Shown here in pieces: positions 4,289 to 6,544 of a stretch of DNA of 6,544 nucleotides. The first letter of the stretch is position 1. Every line of letters begins with the position of its first letter. The position numbers were made by a program, and so were the translations under genes. Source of the DNA: Candidatus Thorarchaeota archaeon MP11T_1 (GTDB lineage Archaea; Asgardarchaeota; Thorarchaeia; Thorarchaeales; Thorarchaeaceae); the NCBI GenBank assembly GCA_002825515.1, contig PJET01000092.1, positions 1 to 6,544 of the forward strand. Reading direction: 5' to 3'. A model generated the notes under the pieces. It had not been told where the DNA came from and searched no databases. It worked only from the letters and a program-made list of their open reading frames with translations.

Positions 4289-6403
4289 TTATCCTCCTAT
4301 TGTTATTTTGACATCAACAGCCAAAACACCTTTCCCCGTTTCATAAACAAAGGCAGGATTGATATCAAGCTCTACAATCTCCTCAAAATCTGTGACTAGT
4401 TGACTTATCCTGAGAATAGTATCCTCAATCGCTGTGATATCACTTGGTGCTTCGCCTCTCACGCCTTTGAGGATCGATCCAATTCTGGTTTCCATGACTA
4501 ATGCTTGAGCATTACTGCGAGTCATAGGTGCAAGGCGGAATGAGATATCTTTTAGATAGTTGACAAAGATGCCACCTGCTCCGAACATCAAGAGGGGTCC
4601 AAACTGCACATCTCTAGAACAACCTATAATGAGTTCTTTCCCTTTCTCAGCCATTTCTTGAACATCGACACCATATATCATTGCATTGGGCATGTGATTC
4701 TTCGCATTGTTTAGTATTTGAAGGAACGCTTCTTCTACTTCTTCGGGTGTTTCCAAACCGATACGGATTCCCCCTATGTCACTCTTGTGAACAATATCAG
4801 GGCTAGCAATCTTTAGAACAACTGGATATCCAAGTTCATCTGCAAGTAGTTTCGCCTCTTCTGAACTTGTCGCTAGTCTGATTCTTGCAACAGGGATTCC
4901 ATATGCTTCGGAGATTGCATGCGCTTCGCTTCCAAGCAATACGCGACGATTGTCTTTACGGACACGTTTTATGATTTCGGAAGTCTTCCTCTTATCAACT
5001 TTGAATGCGGGAATTGATTCTTCTTTCAAACGGTCCCGGTTCACTGTGTAATGATATAACTCAGCAATTGCGTGAACTGCACGCTCTGGAAAGTCAAAAA
5101 CTGGGATTTTACCTTCAGTTAGTACAATCCGAGGATATACCATGGAGTTTCCCCCCATGAAAACAGCAATCAAAGGTTTATTCGGATACTTCTTATGAGA
5201 CTCCACTAATATCTGTGCAGTCTCAGTTACCCTTGTCATTGCTTGGGGTGTTAATAGAACTAGAACCGAATCGACATTCTCATCACGCAAGGACGCTTCA
5301 ACACAGAGTGCATAGTCTTCTGGCTGTGCGGTTCCAAGTGCGTCAATAGGGTTGTATACTGAAGCAGCTGGAGGAAGGTTCTCTTTCAAATATTCAATCG
5401 TATAAGAGGAAAGTTGGGCAATCTCCAATCCACTGGCCTCACAGGCATCAGTTGTAAGAATTCCAGGACCTCCAGCATTTGTTACTATTGCCACACGGTT
5501 CCCTGAGGGGAGATTCATGTCATCATAAACTGAAGCAACATCGAAGAGAGATGCCATGTTGTCTGCACGCTGAACTCCACACTGCTTGAATGCCACATCA
5601 TAAGCAGTATCACTGCCAGCCAATGATCCAGTGTGAGATGATGCAGCCCTTGCACCAGCACTACTCACACCAGACTTTACTACAAATATTGGTTTAGTCG
5701 GAACAACCTTTCTACATGCCTCCATGAATTTACGGCCATCAACAACCGATTCTATGTAAAGAAGGATAAATGTAGAATCATCATCTCTACCAAAAGCCTC
5801 AACGAAGTCAGCCTCATTGAGATGTGCCTTGTTCCCCAAGCTCACGAACTTTGAGAATCCTATCTTTTCCATAAGACTCCAATCTAGAATACCTGTCATT
5901 AGCGCACCAGATTGAGACGCGAATGCAATCGTACCTTTTCCTGGTGTTCCTGCAGAGAATGAGCCATTATATGGTACGCTTGTGTTGATAATTCCTAGAC
6001 AATTGGGTCCCTGTATGACCATTTCATACTTGTCTGCAAGCTCAGCAAGTTTCTTCTCTGCTTCCTGACCTTCATGACCGATTTCCTTGAATCCAGCAGT
6101 TATGATAACAAGTGCCTTCACACCCTTTTGACCACATTCTTCCACTGTTGAAAGCACATACTTGGCTGGTATGACAATGATTGCTACATCCACATCATTT
6201 GCAATCTCAGAAACAGAACGACGGACCTTCAGTCCCAGGATTTCACCACCCCGGGGATTCACTGGGTATATTCGTCCCTTATAACCACTCTCAATCAGAT
6301 TTCGAAGGACATCATTTCCAAGCTTTCCCTTCGTTGCAGACGCGCCAATAACAGCAATTGAACGCGGGTTGAATAATGCATCAATACCTTTCTGACGGTC
6401 CAC
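4289..6403 (-). CDS. ADP-forming acyl-CoA (acetyl-CoA) synthetase, fused alpha-beta
   Basis: This enzyme converts acyl-CoA, ADP and phosphate to the free acid, CoA and ATP, reversibly. It is the main substrate-level ATP step of acetate-forming archaea. The 704-aa chain has the full fused order: CoA-binding Rossmann domain (RSIAVIGAS at 14-22, to about 130), succinyl-CoA-ligase-like domains (SQSGALMTG at 163-171; VAIVTNAGGPGIL at 304-316), a linker at about 455-480 and an ATP-grasp domain to the C-terminus (YPVVLKIASPDIVHKSDIGG at 526-545). His257 in SSHTGSLAGSD is the alpha phosphohistidine and His539 in HKSD the beta one, so it looks active. The exact acid (acetate, branched or aryl) cannot be read from sequence. 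The start codon is GTG, preceded by a weak AGGT 11 nt away; an in-frame TGA a little upstream and the normal family N-terminus support it. It is first in an operon with the DRTGG gene. Confidence 0.94.
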   Translation of the reverse strand: MDRQKGIDALFNPRSIAVIGASATKGKLGNDVLRNLIESGYKGRIYPVNPRGGEILGLKVRRSVSEIANDVDVAIIVIPAKYVLSTVEECGQKGVKALVIITAGFKEIGHEGQEAEKKLAELADKYEMVIQGPNCLGIINTSVPYNGSFSAGTPGKGTIAFASQSGALMTGILDWSLMEKIGFSKFVSLGNKAHLNEADFVEAFGRDDDSTFILLYIESVVDGRKFMEACRKVVPTKPIFVVKSGVSSAGARAASSHTGSLAGSDTAYDVAFKQCGVQRADNMASLFDVASVYDDMNLPSGNRVAIVTNAGGPGILTTDACEASGLEIAQLSSYTIEYLKENLPPAASVYNPIDALGTAQPEDYALCVEASLRDENVDSVLVLLTPQAMTRVTETAQILVESHKKYPNKPLIAVFMGGNSMVYPRIVLTEGKIPVFDFPERAVHAIAELYHYTVNRDRLKEESIPAFKVDKRKTSEIIKRVRKDNRRVLLGSEAHAISEAYGIPVARIRLATSSEEAKLLADELGYPVVLKIASPDIVHKSDIGGIRIGLETPEEVEEAFLQILNNAKNHMPNAMIYGVDVQEMAEKGKELIIGCSRDVQFGPLLMFGAGGIFVNYLKDISFRLAPMTRSNAQALVMETRIGSILKGVRGEAPSDITAIEDTILRISQLVTDFEEIVELDINPAFVYETGKGVLAVDVKITIGG

Positions 6404-6544
6404 TCTTCTGCACGACCTGGTATTAGTCCGATTTGGTCGTCAAAAAGACTGGAGGTTATAAGATATCGCTTATAGGATTGTGTCTGAATTCCAATCATTC
6501 AGATTTTGATTATCGACCTAGTATTACTTACAATCATATTCACG
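6404..6544 (-). promoter_or_regulatory. promoter region of the acyl-CoA synthetase operon
   Basis: This 141-nt stretch contains no credible gene; a 67-codon frame that starts here overlaps the synthetase in another frame and looks unlike a protein. On the minus strand two TATA-like elements appear, CCTATAAGC (around 6469-6477) and TCTTATAACC (6463-6454). The nearer lies about 55 nt before the GTG start, which would give a leader of roughly 30 nt. An inverted repeat, TATAAG at 6457-6462 with CTTATA at 6469-6474, covers both elements, so a protein bound there would block the promoter. Confidence 0.45.
6483..6503. repeat. inverted repeat, candidate operator
   Basis: TCTGAAT (6483-6489) and ATTCAGA (6497-6503) form a perfect 7-bp inverted repeat around a 7-nt spacer. 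It sits about 20-30 nt upstream of the TATA-like elements of the synthetase operon, a usual place for an archaeal activator or Lrp-type site. It would also make a poor RNA hairpin, so a DNA-binding role is more likely than a structural one. Confidence 0.4.

Noticed and set aside
6295..6498. A 67-codon minus-strand frame covering the promoter and the start of the synthetase
   Set aside because: It overlaps the conserved N-terminus of the synthetase in another frame and shows no family pattern or good start site.

Overview
All credible genes in this window lie on the minus strand. The picture is archaeal. There is a fused ADP-forming acyl-CoA (acetyl-CoA) synthetase next to a BioD-like/DRTGG protein, a pairing I know mainly from archaea. 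Strong AGGAGG ribosome-binding sites sit in tight gene junctions, and the upstream regions hold TATA-like elements rather than bacterial -35/-10 boxes. Base composition is moderate. An Asgard-type or other mesophilic anaerobic archaeon would fit, but the sequence alone does not fix the lineage.

Reading in the direction of transcription (right to left): positions 6404-6544 are an upstream region with two inverted repeats and TATA-like elements. Then come a 704-aa ADP-forming acyl-CoA synthetase (4289-6403, GTG start) and, 4 nt later, a 354-aa P-loop/BioD-like plus DRTGG protein (3220-4284). This pair looks like one transcription unit centred on interconversion of acyl-CoA and acid with ATP formation. 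A 319-nt gap (2901-3219) has no convincing gene. It does hold two mutually exclusive hairpins just after the first unit, three evenly spaced ATACAG half-sites and a weak TATA-like element.

The second unit (2900 down to 112) has four tightly packed genes: a nitroreductase-family flavoprotein, an unrecognised 175-aa protein, an SCP2-like lipid/acyl-CoA carrier domain protein and a 3-hydroxyacyl-CoA dehydrogenase with a duplicated C-terminal domain. Stop codons are 1, 4 and 12 nt from the next start and lie in or beside the next gene's Shine-Dalgarno, so coupled translation is likely. The unit closes with a GC-rich hairpin followed by a T-rich tract (69-103). Positions 1-68 hold only a weak possible promoter and a short inverted repeat.

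Taken together, the window looks like acyl-CoA metabolism: a dehydrogenase of beta-oxidation type, a lipid-binding carrier, a flavin oxidoreductase of unknown substrate, and an energy-conserving acyl-CoA synthetase. The most novel element is the 175-aa protein, which seems to carry a ribbon-helix-helix-like segment at each end around a repeated WPFxP motif. This is an inference from pattern only.
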